From Rhodothermaceae bacterium Tc-Br11_B2g6_7 (lineage in GTDB: Bacteria; Bacteroidota; Rhodothermia; Rhodothermales; Salinibacteraceae), in NCBI GenBank assembly GCA_001564055.1, contig LKNB01000016.1, positions 1 through 50,381 on the forward strand: 50,381 bases of DNA, given 5' to 3'. The notes beneath the pieces are model-generated. The model did no database searches. It saw only the letters and a program-made list of their open reading frames with translations, and had not been told where the DNA came from. Shown here piece by piece: positions 49,848-50,381 of this stretch. The translations under genes and the position numbers were made by a program. Numbering within the stretch: the first letter of the stretch is position 1; every line of letters begins with the position of its first letter.

Positions 49848-50327
49848 TCAATCGGCCCTAAACGTCACCGGCCATGTCATGCGCACAGGCACCGGTTTGT
49901 CACCACGCATTCCGGGCACCCAAGTAGAAGCGTAAATCACGCGCTTGGCCTCATACCGGAGATCGTCAAGGGCCTGCGGGTTAGCATCCGAGGGGATGCC
50001 CTGCAGGCCAACCACTTCTACATTGTACGTTTTGCCATCTGGCGCTATCATGAACTGCAGGCGTACCCGGCCTTCTATCCCAGCGCGGCGGGCCGACGGC
50101 GGATAGCGCACCTCGTCCTGGATACCGCGCATGCCCCCGATGGGCTCAGGCATCGTCGGGAGGGCGTCCGGCTCGTCCGCTGCAAATGGGTCGACGGGTT
50201 CACCGGCATACACCCGGTCTTCCGGGAGCGGAGGGCGCTCAAACGGCTGGGTGGAGCTACAGCCCGTCAGTAATAGCGCCACAAGCATGCTGAGGGCGAG
50301 GGAGTGGCGCAGGCAGGTGATCGTCAT
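49848..50327 (-). CDS. TonB C-terminal-domain lipoprotein
   Basis: 159 residues. Lipoprotein signal peptide with lipobox LLTGC (Cys23), acidic linker to about residue 58, then a TonB-CTD-like domain to the end: MPEPIGGMRGIQDEVRYPPS, ARRAGIEGRVRLQFMIAPDG and VPGMRGDKPVPVRMTWPVTF. It has no membrane helix of its own beyond the signal and no energy-transducing N-terminal TonB part, so a classical TonB role is unlikely. The domain closely resembles those attached to the M56 proteases a few kilobases away. A role in the same signalling or envelope process is inferred. Anchored presumably to the periplasmic face of a membrane. Confidence 0.9.
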   Translation of the reverse strand: MTITCLRHSLALSMLVALLLTGCSSTQPFERPPLPEDRVYAGEPVDPFAADEPDALPTMPEPIGGMRGIQDEVRYPPSARRAGIEGRVRLQFMIAPDGKTYNVEVVGLQGIPSDANPQALDDLRYEAKRVIYASTWVPGMRGDKPVPVRMTWPVTFRAD

Positions 50328-50381
50328 GGTTTGGAGGCCTGAACGGCGGGTTGGTGGCTTCCCTCGTGCGGGTGGTCGTTC

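Overview
The window looks like chromosome of a moderately high-GC, probably halophilic member of the Rhodothermota/Bacteroidota side of the tree (Salinibacter/Salisaeta-like). This is inferred from the protein content. Secreted proteins end in type IX secretion (T9SS) type A sorting domains of the YPNPF...G.Y.YR type, Bacteroidota-style families are present (M56-TonB peptidases with BlaI, HNH nuclease, NrnA), and many proteins are rich in Asp and Glu. No 16S rRNA or other taxonomic marker is present, and I see no tRNA, CRISPR array or intact insertion sequence.

Region 1 (1-21.1 kb, all minus strand) holds cell-surface or secreted proteins. A cohesin plus Ig/cadherin-like repeat protein is cut by the left edge. 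Three subtilisin-family (S8) proteases follow, of 1085, about 2339 and about 2774 residues. Each carries a signal peptide, an intact Asp/His/Ser triad, a cohesin-like domain, a dockerin-like segment and a C-terminal sorting domain. The two giants are paralogues that also carry FnIII, HYDIN-like and beta-propeller-like modules. They share a duplicated 3' double-hairpin/terminator, so the unit was duplicated with its transcript end.

Region 2 (21.6-33.2 kb) is mostly housekeeping. pyrC (minus) is divergent from a PRC-barrel-like protein, ddl and a type II NADH dehydrogenase. A tightly packed plus-strand run follows: nrnA-pepA (ATGA overlap)-pdxA-methyltransferase-ftsE-multi-pass membrane protein.

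Region 3 (33.3-44.4 kb) begins with a well-formed promoter in front of an Ala/Gly:cation symporter, upp and an NhaC antiporter. A 57-bp tandem repeat with a 22-bp perfect palindrome follows, then csaA. A minus-strand run reads conserved protein-Nudix-pepT-small membrane protein. After it come a secreted M28 peptidase, a porin-like protein, an HNH nuclease and a small membrane protein.

Region 4 (44.4-50.4 kb, minus strand) is a BlaI-type repressor overlapping an M56 membrane metallopeptidase with two TonB C-terminal domains, followed by a second M56-TonB protein. A TTGCGT-N17-TACTAT promoter upstream of blaI has a near-perfect dyad filling its spacer. Upstream of it are a pair of REP-like inverted elements and two TonB-domain lipoproteins, one of them frameshifted.

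Together the secreted subtilases, M28 peptidase, PepA, PepT and the amino-acid symporter fit a protein- or peptide-degrading lifestyle (inference). The two most unusual systems are the self-contained cohesin/dockerin subtilase array and the BlaI-M56-multi-TonB locus.
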